From contig JAUZNX010000011.1 in the NCBI GenBank assembly GCA_030706745.1, positions 1 through 64,000 of the forward strand: a DNA stretch of 64,000 nucleotides, written 5' to 3'. The notes beneath the pieces were generated by a model. The model did no database searches, was not told the origin of the DNA, and saw only the letters and a list, made by a program, of their open reading frames with translations. Of the stretch, positions 53,901 to 59,951 are shown piece by piece. A program made the translations under genes and the position numbers. The stretch comes from Bacteroidota bacterium (GTDB lineage Bacteria; Bacteroidota; Ignavibacteria; Palsa-1295). Numbering within the stretch: the stretch's first letter is position 1; each line of letters starts with the position of its first letter.

Positions 53901-54156
53901 CCGGTGTGATCGTGAACGTCTGCGACACGCCGAGCGCGGGCACTTCCACTTTTCCATGCGCGTGCGTGTGGCCGGTGATGTAGAGGTCCATCACATTGCT
54001 TTGGTCGTTCGCGCCCAGGTTCGGACCGAACGCGAGGTAAAACTCGGTGCCGAGATTATCGAGATTGTGCCGGTTTTGCGCCTGCGCACGCGGCGAGCCT
54101 TGTGCCAAAAGCGCAAGACCTACGAGAAGCAATATAACAGACCTTGAAGGTGACAT
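50929..54156 (-). CDS. Giant T9SS-type surface protein with IgGFc-binding-like, anchor-D and cohesin-like domains
   Basis: 1075 residues from ATG 54156 (MSPSRSVILLLVGLALL), chosen for its signal peptide cut near PRAQAQ. Residues about 25-450 resemble an IgGFc-binding N-terminal domain (LGTEFYLAFGPN, LYITGHTHAHGKVEVP, VFGLNHKFYSSDAF, PSEFWIVSIQDSTNVKI, GHQRTNIPD, HLVEELPPVSAWG). Anchor-D/ASH-type domains follow from about 475 (LSIDFGDRVLGA, DTLDFGTFTKDD, GPNGGDFTVTTP). A cohesin-like segment lies at about 822-965. The last 85 residues (PTPDPFQQSTTMEYG to VRRVVLAR) form a T9SS sorting domain. The overall layout matches the proteins at 1-8181, but the IgGFc-like part is shorter and less cysteine-rich. 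Surface adhesion is inferred. Confidence 0.86.
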   Translation of the reverse strand: MSPSRSVILLLVGLALLAQGSPRAQAQNRHNLDNLGTEFYLAFGPNLGANDQSNVMDLYITGHTHAHGKVEVPALGVSQTFTITPGQIQTIELPNGNNGNPSVEVTTDEQIVRGMAVHVTSDSEVAVFGLNHKFYSSDAFMGLPNDVLGTEYRTMCYQAGTFGGMNGVQYTPSEFWIVSIQDSTNVKITLADRSAGGVQRNTPQSVLLMKGDIYLVQGVAQRGNDLTGSLIESDRPIAVFSGHQRTNIPDTALNSDGDPSRDHLVEELPPVSAWGDSALVVPFATADLPDLVRVLCAEDSTEISVNGTSVGSYNAGQFYEITHLAGVTDIRASKPILVGQYMHTSLGGLNQNGPQAYGDPALALVFPVEQFTTSYTIVSIVDQFSFSGNFVNIVVPTDSISSMQLDGQPMDPAEFHPIANSRYAYAQHSLEQGTHNITGGAPFGVTVYALGPVDSYAYTGGTLLKTITPLKTVGLSIDFGDRVLGAAPGYAGTFDTTVTLINVSEDTVNIYSFPKRIQDTDRFDVKLGAPVLPLMISPLTTDSFTIQFTPHEVNRRMHTQITAKTDHLRAYVVDVYGRGVVGELGIFRDSTKIYNIDTLDFGTFTKDDVPKDSVVYIGNAGLAKLTINSVAIVGATNNDFSMTGFAVHDSTVDTPFTIAQAPSTPAVVGVRFTPNGAMSNGLRSAQLTVTSGSTVHTVVLLARMETIYPMTQSTASIPYGSALVCDDIPNTLTVTNPNDVAVTLLGTSIAGPNGGDFTVTTPTPILIAPHGSTDLSVHFKPASGTTINRQATLTLQFDLPKKDTVPHVINLTGTATKRQLGFAASQHIHVNGTDPFSMPIYATADLTPYNASGYMIRLSYDSVNLKLVDVATAGTLTPQGTSFPFAVFSKPPGHDTVIFEQSESNSIPIAGGGPSSRPLIWLKFQPAHANDGKSSDSSFTIAYDITLNGMNITSRCFDLVVVPGQVEIISSCASPSLTPADQLPPTTVLAQPTPDPFQQSTTMEYGVAADGPVKIEVLDATGRVRRTLVDGFVKAGRYTATLSGEDLPSAAYFIRITAPDVKGEYRRVRRVVLAR

Positions 54157-54291
54157 CACGGAGCAGGTGAAGCCGAAATACAATGGCCATCGCAGCAATG
54201 GCTCGTTCTTATAACCCCGCCCGAACCGGAAGGTTACACGGAAATCGGGGAAAAATATGTGCCCCGCGGTAGCTCAAAAACGGCGATTCGA

Positions 54292-55647
54292 TCATTCCTT
54301 CACAAGCATCACCGTCTGCGAAAAGCCAAACGACGTGCTGATGCGCGCGTAATAAACACCAGCGGGCAGGCCGCGTAGCGAAATAGGGACGGAGTGAGTA
54401 CCCTTTGTAAAATACTCGTCTCCCTCTGGGAGAGACCGGGGGAGGGCGGCGCCCGATACGCGGCCCAGTGCATCGAACAACTCGATCTTCATAAAGCCAT
54501 CTTGCGCGAGCGTGAAGCTAATCGTCGCCACGTCTTCCGCCGGGTTCGGCGTGGCAAGCGAATTGAGCTGGCTGGCGGGCGGCTCTGCCACGCCCGCCGT
54601 GCCCCAGTCTTCTTCCCAAAGCCCACCGTAGCCGCCGTTATGAAAGACTTCGCCGGCAACTGTGCGACCGTTTGCACAGTAGAATTTGCACGCGTTCGAT
54701 ACGACGGTATAACCTGGCCCGTGGTCGTAAGTCCAGCTTATGCCTTCGTCGATCGAAACCCACAAACCAGAGTCGGTTTGCACCATTAGTCTTCGTAAGT
54801 CACCGGCGATTACACCGGTATTCACTTGCGTCGGAAACCGCGCCGTGTCATCACGAATCTTGCGCCAGTGCCAGCCATAATCGTCGCTGCGAAAGATCAC
54901 GATTCCGCCACCGGTGACAGCAAAACAAGTAGGCGTTCCTTGCACGGCGAGGAGCTGAGTAGGAACCCACCAGACATTCTGCGAATCGAGACTGATTCGG
55001 ATTCGTTTGTCCCAGGTTGCTCCACCATCGGACGTGACAAAGATATACGATTGCGTATCCACGTATGTATAGAATGGAGCAATCCCGTCCCAATACGGCC
55101 ACGTCGAAGCGATGCCATGCGAGCCGTCCGAAAAGGAGAGCGAGACAACACTTTGAACAGGCAAGGACTGCCACGTTTCGCCCAAATCACCTGAGACGAG
55201 CATGGTCGTATCATAAGCCCCGAGCAGAAGCTTCCCAGTGGAGTCATTGTAATAGACAGCATAGGTCCCGGCGATAACTGATAGGGCGAACCAAGTAGTC
55301 CCTCCATTCGTGGTTTTGTAGCAGCCATAGCCACCAATACTCGATGCCCATCCAGTGACAGTGTCTCTAAACGAAATATCTGTGAAGTCTGCAGGCCAGG
55401 ATAGGCGACAAGTATCCCAACTCACGCCACGGTCCGTTGTCTTCCACATGTGGTGGCCACCCGCGAAGCCAACGTTTGGCAGACCTTGCCTATCGAGGAA
55501 ATAGACACACCCTATGCCGTCGCCTCCGCGATGGTTGAAATCAATGCTGTCGCCGAGATGTGAGACCTTCCGCCACTGCGCGGCAACAGGCTGCTCGAAG
55601 AACGAGCAGCCTGCAAGCGTCAGCCAAATCCAAGCACGGAGTCTCAT
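54292..55647 (-). CDS. T9SS-sorted beta-propeller protein (YCF48/BNR-like)
   Basis: 451 residues from ATG 55647 (MRLRAWIWLTLAGCSFF); a frame extension upstream overlaps the previous gene and was rejected. The N-terminus may be a signal peptide cut at PVAAQ, or a lipobox at LAGC. The body has repeated BNR/Asp-box-like blades typical of YCF48/sialidase-type propellers: MWKTTDRGVSWDTC, CYKTTNGGTTWFAL, MLVSGDLGETWQSL, FVTSDGGATWDKR, IFRSDDYGWHWRKI and LWVSIDEGISWTYD. A T9SS sorting domain ends the protein (ATPNPAEDVATISFTL to QTVMLVKE). That domain has an unusual insert (ALPRSLPEGDEYF) encoded by a GC-rich palindromic repeat. It starts 4 bases after the stop of the small gene upstream. Confidence 0.84.
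   Translation of the reverse strand: MRLRAWIWLTLAGCSFFEQPVAAQWRKVSHLGDSIDFNHRGGDGIGCVYFLDRQGLPNVGFAGGHHMWKTTDRGVSWDTCRLSWPADFTDISFRDTVTGWASSIGGYGCYKTTNGGTTWFALSVIAGTYAVYYNDSTGKLLLGAYDTTMLVSGDLGETWQSLPVQSVVSLSFSDGSHGIASTWPYWDGIAPFYTYVDTQSYIFVTSDGGATWDKRIRISLDSQNVWWVPTQLLAVQGTPTCFAVTGGGIVIFRSDDYGWHWRKIRDDTARFPTQVNTGVIAGDLRRLMVQTDSGLWVSIDEGISWTYDHGPGYTVVSNACKFYCANGRTVAGEVFHNGGYGGLWEEDWGTAGVAEPPASQLNSLATPNPAEDVATISFTLAQDGFMKIELFDALGRVSGAALPRSLPEGDEYFTKGTHSVPISLRGLPAGVYYARISTSFGFSQTVMLVKE
54405..54450. repeat. Palindromic GC-rich dispersed-type repeat inside a T9SS sorting domain
   Basis: CTCCCTCTGGGAGAGACCGG followed by GGGAGGG at 54420-54446 resembles short palindromic repeats dispersed in many bacterial genomes. 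It is read in frame as part of the insert LPRSLPEGDEYF, which neighbouring sorting domains in this window do not have. Confidence 0.5.
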
Positions 55648-55651
55648 CGCA

Positions 55652-56044
55652 TCAATAGACGGTGTAGCCCAGCGTCTTCGAATTGCCGGCACACGTGACG
55701 ACGATGTAATAGGTGCCGCTGACTGGAGGAGCGGTAACCGGGATGCGATCCCACGTTTGACCGTCCGAAGTGAATGTAGATGGCCAACCAATCGGATTGC
55801 CAAGCATGTCATAGACTTGCGCACTAATGAGCGAACCACTCGCACAATAGTGTACAAGGATCGAAACGTCGGGTGCGCCGGGTAACGAAGGATTCGAGTA
55901 CGGGCCGATCACGGCAAAAGACGTATCGGGGGGAGGCAAAATGCCTGAAAATGTTCCTGCGGCGATGGTCGTATCGAAATAGGTCGAATTATTATCGAGC
56001 ATGGCTTCCTCGAATTGCACTTTAGGTCGTGTGACTTGTATCAT
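55652..56044 (-). CDS. Short protein made mostly of a T9SS-like sorting domain
   Basis: 130 residues from ATG 56044 (MIQVTRPKVQFEEAM); an ATG at 56077 is also possible but would translate part of a GC-rich hairpin. No signal peptide is seen. The C-terminal 80 residues have the layout of a T9SS type A domain: LPGAPDVSILVHYCASG, SAQVYDMLGNPIGWPSTF, VTAPPVSGTYYIVVTCAGN and KTLGYTVY. Without a signal peptide it should not be exported, so it may be a remnant of a larger gene or a cytoplasmic protein of similar fold. The following T9SS propeller gene starts 4 bases after its stop, so the two are co-transcribed. Confidence 0.6.
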   Translation of the reverse strand: MIQVTRPKVQFEEAMLDNNSTYFDTTIAAGTFSGILPPPDTSFAVIGPYSNPSLPGAPDVSILVHYCASGSLISAQVYDMLGNPIGWPSTFTSDGQTWDRIPVTAPPVSGTYYIVVTCAGNSKTLGYTVY

Positions 56045-56509
56045 CGTTGGTAATTTAGCGTGACCTCCGGGCGACATTTTGCCCGGCGTAATCGGAGCGC
56101 CTTGAGAGTATCGTCGCCTCTTCGGGAAGATCGGTGGCGGTTCGGACAGAGTGCTTCCGGGAATGATCGCTCATCCTTCAACTCAAAACTACATCGAAAG
56201 AACACGCGGCTATTGAAAAAAGAGAAATTTGATTTTGAATGGGTCTCCAAAAATAGTATTATATTACTTATCAGGTGATGGGCACCGCTTTCGGGGAAAA
56301 TATGAAATATGAATTATGAAATATGAAATGGGGGTCCGGGACTTCCTCAAATGCCGAATTGCGAATTGGGAAGACCGGGCGTTCATTAAATGACAATTCA
56401 AAAGAGAGAGTTAAAGCTTTACTTTAACTTTGGGCACCTGTTTTCAATTAGGAATTTTTGAATAAAGCTCAATATTGAATCGGGAGAAGCGCAAGAAATA
56501 AATACGTAA
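56045..56509. other. Intergenic region with hairpins and heptamer repeats
   Basis: No credible gene. A GC-rich hairpin (CCGGG/CCCGG) lies at about 56069-56088. Five heptamers of the AAATATG type lie at 56298-56332 and two CGAATTG units at about 56354-56367. A perfect AGTTAAAG/CTTTAACT hairpin at 56411-56431 is placed to terminate the membrane-protein gene ending at 56510. The region is AT-rich compared with its surroundings. Confidence 0.55.
56298..56367. repeat. Heptanucleotide repeats (AAATATG and CGAATTG types)
   Basis: Units AAATATG, AAATATG, AATTATG, AAATATG, AAATGGG at 56298-56332, then CGAATTG twice at about 56354-56367. They belong to the same class of seven-base repeats as those near dapF and tadA. 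Confidence 0.65.
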
Positions 56510-57775
56510 TTAGCTCCGAGCGTTCTTTGGCAACCGAGCACCTACCATCACCACACCGATGGTTGCCAACGGCACCAAAAAGGGATCGACCTTCAGTGTC
56601 CGGTGGCGAGACTGGACGAAGAAAATTGCCGAGACGATGGTCGAATAGAGAAAGACAACGAGCAGCAGCGAACGAATTGGTTTGGCGCGTTGCGAGAAGA
56701 GGCCAATCGCGCCAAAGGCAATCAGAACGATCGAGAAGATGCGATAGGCGTTCTTCATCCAGTCCGAAGCGAGGCCCGGAGTCCAGACGCGATATTCGTT
56801 GCCGGTGTGGGCGCGGCCAATCCAGTGATAGGCGATCTTCTTCAGGTCCAGCGCGGCAGCCTCCATCGGATGCGCCTTGATCCAGTCCATTGCGATTTGC
56901 CATCGGAGTCGATCGACTTCGATCTGATCGTGGGACTTGGAATAGTCGAGGACCTGATGGTAGATGCGTTCGCTTTCCGGCGTGATTCCGGTCTCGCGAA
57001 ACTCGCCAGTGGCAACAGGATTGTTGCCCGTGAAGAGGTTCATCCCGGAGTTCGCACTGACGAGCACGAACTTGTGAAACGTCAGGTAGTTCCGGATAGT
57101 CCAGGGCGCAACGATGGCAACGGCCACGAGTGCGGCGATGGCGATGCCTTTCGCGATTTGGAGCCACTGATTTCGCCGGACAATGATAAGCCACAGCGAA
57201 AACAGCGTGGCACCCAGCAGCATGTCGGGCCGGACAAGCAGTTGCAATCCGGTCAGAACGCCAACAGCAATCCAAAGCTTTCGCGAGGGACGTTTCGAGA
57301 GATTGGCAAGACACAAGACCGTGAGGACCAGCAGCAGAATGTTCAGCGCGTTGGGTTCGAGCGCATCGGCCAGCGCCCAAAATGGAATGTAAAAACTGAC
57401 GGCGGCAAAAATCAGAAGCGAAATGTTCGCAGTCGTGTATGGCCGAAAGAAGCGATAGATGAAAAAGCACGCCGTTTGGAGGCAAAGCAAATTGAAAATC
57501 TGAATACCCGTCTCGCCAAGACCGGAAGCGAGAAACGGAACGCAGAGCCAAGCATACAGTGGCGGCACGTAAGCCGTGACCGATTCTTGAAACGTGTAAG
57601 GATAGAGGAACACGAAGCCCTTGCCATGCACGATATTGCGAGCGATGAGATACGGCTCGCCATAGACATCGGGCGCGTGCATCGCGAGAAGCTGGGCGAT
57701 GAAAGAGATTACCGCGATGGCAGCAAGCATCCAGAAATGGATGCGCGGCTCGCGAAGGCGATCGAGCAATGCCAT
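56510..57775 (-). CDS. GT39/PMT-like integral membrane glycosyltransferase candidate
   Basis: 421 residues from ATG 57775 (MALLDRLREPRIHFWML), which is one base after the mtaB stop; the frame stays open further upstream, inside mtaB, and that part was rejected. About ten membrane segments. The early loop (HAPDVYGEPYLIARNIVHGKGFVF) is the place of the catalytic Asp/Glu in GT-C glycosyltransferases. LEPNALNILLLVLTVLCLAN, LVRPDMLLGATLFSLWLI and APWTIRNYLTFHKFV are all seen in the GT39/ArnT-like family, and SANSGMNLFTGNN is a conserved C-terminal loop. It probably transfers a sugar from a polyprenyl-phosphate donor; the acceptor is unknown. Co-transcribed with mtaB, though functions seem unrelated. 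Confidence 0.8.
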   Translation of the reverse strand: MALLDRLREPRIHFWMLAAIAVISFIAQLLAMHAPDVYGEPYLIARNIVHGKGFVFLYPYTFQESVTAYVPPLYAWLCVPFLASGLGETGIQIFNLLCLQTACFFIYRFFRPYTTANISLLIFAAVSFYIPFWALADALEPNALNILLLVLTVLCLANLSKRPSRKLWIAVGVLTGLQLLVRPDMLLGATLFSLWLIIVRRNQWLQIAKGIAIAALVAVAIVAPWTIRNYLTFHKFVLVSANSGMNLFTGNNPVATGEFRETGITPESERIYHQVLDYSKSHDQIEVDRLRWQIAMDWIKAHPMEAAALDLKKIAYHWIGRAHTGNEYRVWTPGLASDWMKNAYRIFSIVLIAFGAIGLFSQRAKPIRSLLLVVFLYSTIVSAIFFVQSRHRTLKVDPFLVPLATIGVVMVGARLPKNARS

Positions 57776-57776
57776 T

Positions 57777-59114
57777 TCAGAGGATTGGCAAGAGGAGCGG
57801 CTCGCGCCGGTGGGCCAGCACTTCGAGCGGTTCGGCAAGGACGAGATCGCCTCGGCATTCATCCAGGCTGACCCGCACGAGCTCGGCGCCGTGCGCGACA
57901 CGATCGTTCAGCCGAACGCGAACATAGTTCTCGCTATAGCCTTCTCCGCAAGGCTCGAGCACAACGGTTACATCACGGCCGCATTGCGATTCGTGAAACG
58001 ATCGTTTCATCTTTTCGCCGAGCAGTCGTAACGTTCGGTTGCGATCGCGACGAATCTGCATCGGTACGGTACCGGACATCGTGGCAGCATTGGTGCCGGG
58101 CCGTTCACTATACGTGAAGACGTGAAGATAACTGAGTTCGAGCGACTCGATGAAGTGAATCGTATCTATAAAATCGCGATCGGTCTCACCCGGAAATCCA
58201 ACGATGACATCGGCGCCAACTGCAGCGTGTGGCATCAGACGCTTGATGACTTCAACACGCGAACGGTACAAATCCGGTTGATACCGGCGCTGCATGAGGC
58301 GCAAGATGCGCGAGGAGCCCGACTGCAGTGGGATGTGAAAATGCGGACAAAATTTTTCAGAGCCGGCCACAAAGCCGATGATTTCATCCGAAAGCAAATT
58401 CGGTTCGATGGAACTAATGCGGATGCGAGCGGTAATTTCGGATTCCGCGTCCATCGCTCGGATCAACTGGAGAAAACTCGAACCGGTCTTGCGGCCAAAA
58501 TCGCCAACGTTGACGCCAGAGAGGATGATCTCGTGAAAGCCATCATGACAGAGCTCAATAGCACGAGCGAGAATATCCTCCACTTCAGCGGAGCGCGATG
58601 CGCCTCGGGCCTTTGGGATCGTACAGAAGGAGCAGGAGTAATCGCAGCCATCCTGAATTTTCAGGAAGGCCCGGGTCCGGTCATCGAGCGAAGACGCGGC
58701 GTGAAACTCGTGGGCGTCCTCGATTTCGCTGACCGCAATGCGCGGCGGAGCGCTGTAGGTAAGACTCGGAAGATGCTGGAAAATATTGAATTTCTCGCTG
58801 GCCCCGAGCACGAGCGAGACGCCATCGATACTCGCGATTTCTTCAGGACGAAGCTGAGCGTAGCATCCCGTAACGACGATTTTCGATTTGGGCGATTGCC
58901 GGCGGATACGGCGAATCAACTGGCGGCATTCCTTCTCGGCGTTCTCGGTGACCGAGCACGTGTTGAGCACCACGACATCACTTTGCTCGCCAAACGGAAC
59001 AATCGAGAACCCCTGCTCCGCAAGACCGCGAGCCAGAGCCGAGGTCTCGGCATAATTCAGCTTGCAGCCAAGCGTATGCAAGCTGGCGCGGGTTCCGGTC
59101 ACACTCAGAGGCAT
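57777..59114 (-). CDS. mtaB: tRNA (t6A37) methylthiotransferase
   Basis: 445 residues. Radical-SAM enzyme converting t6A37 to ms2t6A in tRNAs reading ANN codons; cytoplasmic. The N-terminal MTTase domain has three cysteines in the expected places (TLGCKLNYAETSAL, LNTCSVTENAEKEC, VTGCYAQLRPEEI). The radical-SAM cluster motif is DGCDYSCSFCTIPKARG, followed by SGVNVGDFG, FHIPLQSGSSRILRLMQRRY and VIVGFPGETDRDF. A C-terminal TRAM-like domain follows (VVLEPCGEGYSENYVRV). TLGCKLNYAE at the N-terminus favours MtaB over MiaB or RimO. Start ATG 59114. It is adjacent to a tRNA and to tadA, another tRNA-modification gene. Confidence 0.95.
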   Translation of the reverse strand: MPLSVTGTRASLHTLGCKLNYAETSALARGLAEQGFSIVPFGEQSDVVVLNTCSVTENAEKECRQLIRRIRRQSPKSKIVVTGCYAQLRPEEIASIDGVSLVLGASEKFNIFQHLPSLTYSAPPRIAVSEIEDAHEFHAASSLDDRTRAFLKIQDGCDYSCSFCTIPKARGASRSAEVEDILARAIELCHDGFHEIILSGVNVGDFGRKTGSSFLQLIRAMDAESEITARIRISSIEPNLLSDEIIGFVAGSEKFCPHFHIPLQSGSSRILRLMQRRYQPDLYRSRVEVIKRLMPHAAVGADVIVGFPGETDRDFIDTIHFIESLELSYLHVFTYSERPGTNAATMSGTVPMQIRRDRNRTLRLLGEKMKRSFHESQCGRDVTVVLEPCGEGYSENYVRVRLNDRVAHGAELVRVSLDECRGDLVLAEPLEVLAHRREPLLLPIL

Positions 59115-59155
59115 TACGAAGCAACCCTTCAGAGCAATGCGAAGTTCTCACGGGC

Positions 59156-59224
59156 AGTTGATAGTGGAAAGTGGATAGCGGATAGAGACTAAGACTATCC
59201 GCTATCCACTTTCCACTATCAACT
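59156..59224. repeat. Perfect 30-bp inverted repeat built of heptamer-like units
   Basis: Left arm 59156-59185 and right arm 59195-59224 are exact reverse complements with a 9-base loop (AGACTAAGA). The arms consist of GTGGAAA, GTGGATA and GCGGATA units. The right arm ends 7 bases before tRNA-Ile, between it and mtaB. It can form a very stable hairpin or cruciform. Confidence 0.9.
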
Positions 59225-59231
59225 ACCCATA

Positions 59232-59305
59232 GGGCCCTTAGCTCAGTTGGTTAGAGCAGTCGACTCATAATCGATTGGTCGCAGGTTCAAGTCCTGCAGG
59301 GCCCA
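59232..59305 (+). tRNA. tRNA-Ile (anticodon CAU, lysidine type)
   Basis: 74 bases fold into a full cloverleaf: acceptor GGGCCCT/AGGGCCC, D arm GCTC/GAGC, anticodon stem GTCGA/TCGAT, loop CTCATAA, T arm GCAGG/CCTGC with TTCAAGT. The CAU anticodon alone would suggest Met. The body closely follows E. coli tRNA-Ile2 (CTTAGCTCAGT, CGACTCATAATCG, TTGGTCGC, GGTTCAAGTCC), so it is read as the AUA-decoding tRNA-Ile whose C34 becomes lysidine. CCA is not encoded. The tilS gene is not in the window. Confidence 0.9.
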
Positions 59306-59316
59306 CAAATCAATTA

Positions 59317-59430
59317 CGAATGGCGAATGAAGAATTACGAATGAACGTAAGTGCCGCTGCTTCCTTGAATTCGTAATTCGTAATTCGTAATTCGTAATTC
59401 GTAATTCGTAATTCGTAATTCGTAATTCGT
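59317..59430. repeat. Heptanucleotide repeat locus with nine perfect AATTCGT copies before tadA
   Basis: Degenerate units (AATTACG, AATGGCG, AATGAAG, AATTACG) lie at about 59314-59341. Nine perfect tandem AATTCGT copies then occupy 59368-59430. The array ends six bases before the GTG start of tadA, so it sits where promoter and ribosome-binding sequences should be. On the minus strand a frame through it reads the artefact LRITNYELRITNYEL. It is not a CRISPR array: the units have no spacers. Confidence 0.9.
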
Positions 59431-59436
59431 AGGCAG

Positions 59437-59904
59437 GTGTTTTCGAACGAGTATTGGATGCAGGCGGCGCTTCGGGAGGCGGAGAAAGCCTTCGAGTTGA
59501 ACGAGGTGCCGATCGGCTGCGTGATCGTGCGCGATGATGCAGTCATCGCGAAAGGCCATAACCTGACTGAGCAACTCCGCGATGCAACGGCTCACGCGGA
59601 AATGATGGCGATCACCGCTGCGAGCGCCGCGCTCGAATCGCGCTATCTGACAGAGTGCACGCTGTACGTCACGATCGAACCCTGTGCGATGTGTGCCGGA
59701 GCGATTGTCCTGGCAAGGATCCCGAAGCTTGTTTTCGGCGCCTATGATCCGAAGGCTGGAGCTTGCGGGACACTATATCACCTCACGGAGGACACACGAC
59801 TCAATCATCAGGTCCACACCATCGGCGGAGCGCTGGATACGGAGTGCGCAGGTATCATGCAGAGCTATTTTAGAACCAAACGCAACCAGAATTCCACCGA
59901 TTAA
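59437..59904 (+). CDS. tadA: tRNA-specific adenosine deaminase
   Basis: 155 residues. Zinc enzyme converting A34 to inosine in tRNA-Arg(ACG), cytoplasmic. The CDA-fold motifs are clear: ATAHAEMMAITAAS (zinc His and catalytic Glu), IEPCAMCAGAIVLARIPKLVFGAYDPKAGACGTL (zinc Cys pair, read at about 59677-59773) and LNHQVHTIGGALD. I chose the GTG at 59437 because it yields MFSNEYWMQAALREAEKAF, matching the usual start of TadA; the ATG at 59458 would delete conserved residues. The GTG follows six bases after nine heptamer copies, with only a minimal AGG as ribosome binding site. Guanine deaminases share the fold but the HAEM motif favours TadA. Confidence 0.93.
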   Translation: MFSNEYWMQAALREAEKAFELNEVPIGCVIVRDDAVIAKGHNLTEQLRDATAHAEMMAITAASAALESRYLTECTLYVTIEPCAMCAGAIVLARIPKLVFGAYDPKAGACGTLYHLTEDTRLNHQVHTIGGALDTECAGIMQSYFRTKRNQNSTD

Positions 59905-59951
59905 GTCTGGCGCAACCATGGTTGCAGCATCCTCAATCCGGAAGACCTGAT

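Noticed and set aside
55648-55857. N-terminal extension of the propeller protein
   Set aside because: The extension overlaps the small sorting-domain gene and is arginine-rich. MRLRAWIWLTLAG at 55647 is a proper export signal.
57776-57901. N-terminal extension of the GT39-like protein inside mtaB
   Set aside because: It overlaps the end of mtaB in another frame and lacks hydrophobic sequence. The ATG at 57775 starts just before the first membrane segment.
59232-59305. tRNA-Met assignment from the CAU anticodon
   Set aside because: The stem and loop sequences follow tRNA-Ile2, not elongator or initiator Met, so the lysidine-type tRNA-Ile is favoured. Met remains possible without an identity-element analysis.
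59314-59430. Possible CRISPR array
   Set aside because: Seven-base units are directly adjacent, without unique spacers of constant length, and no cas gene is present.
59310-59546. Minus-strand frame encoding LRITNYELRITNYE repeats
   Set aside because: It is a translation artefact of the AATTCGT tandem array and overlaps tadA on the other strand.
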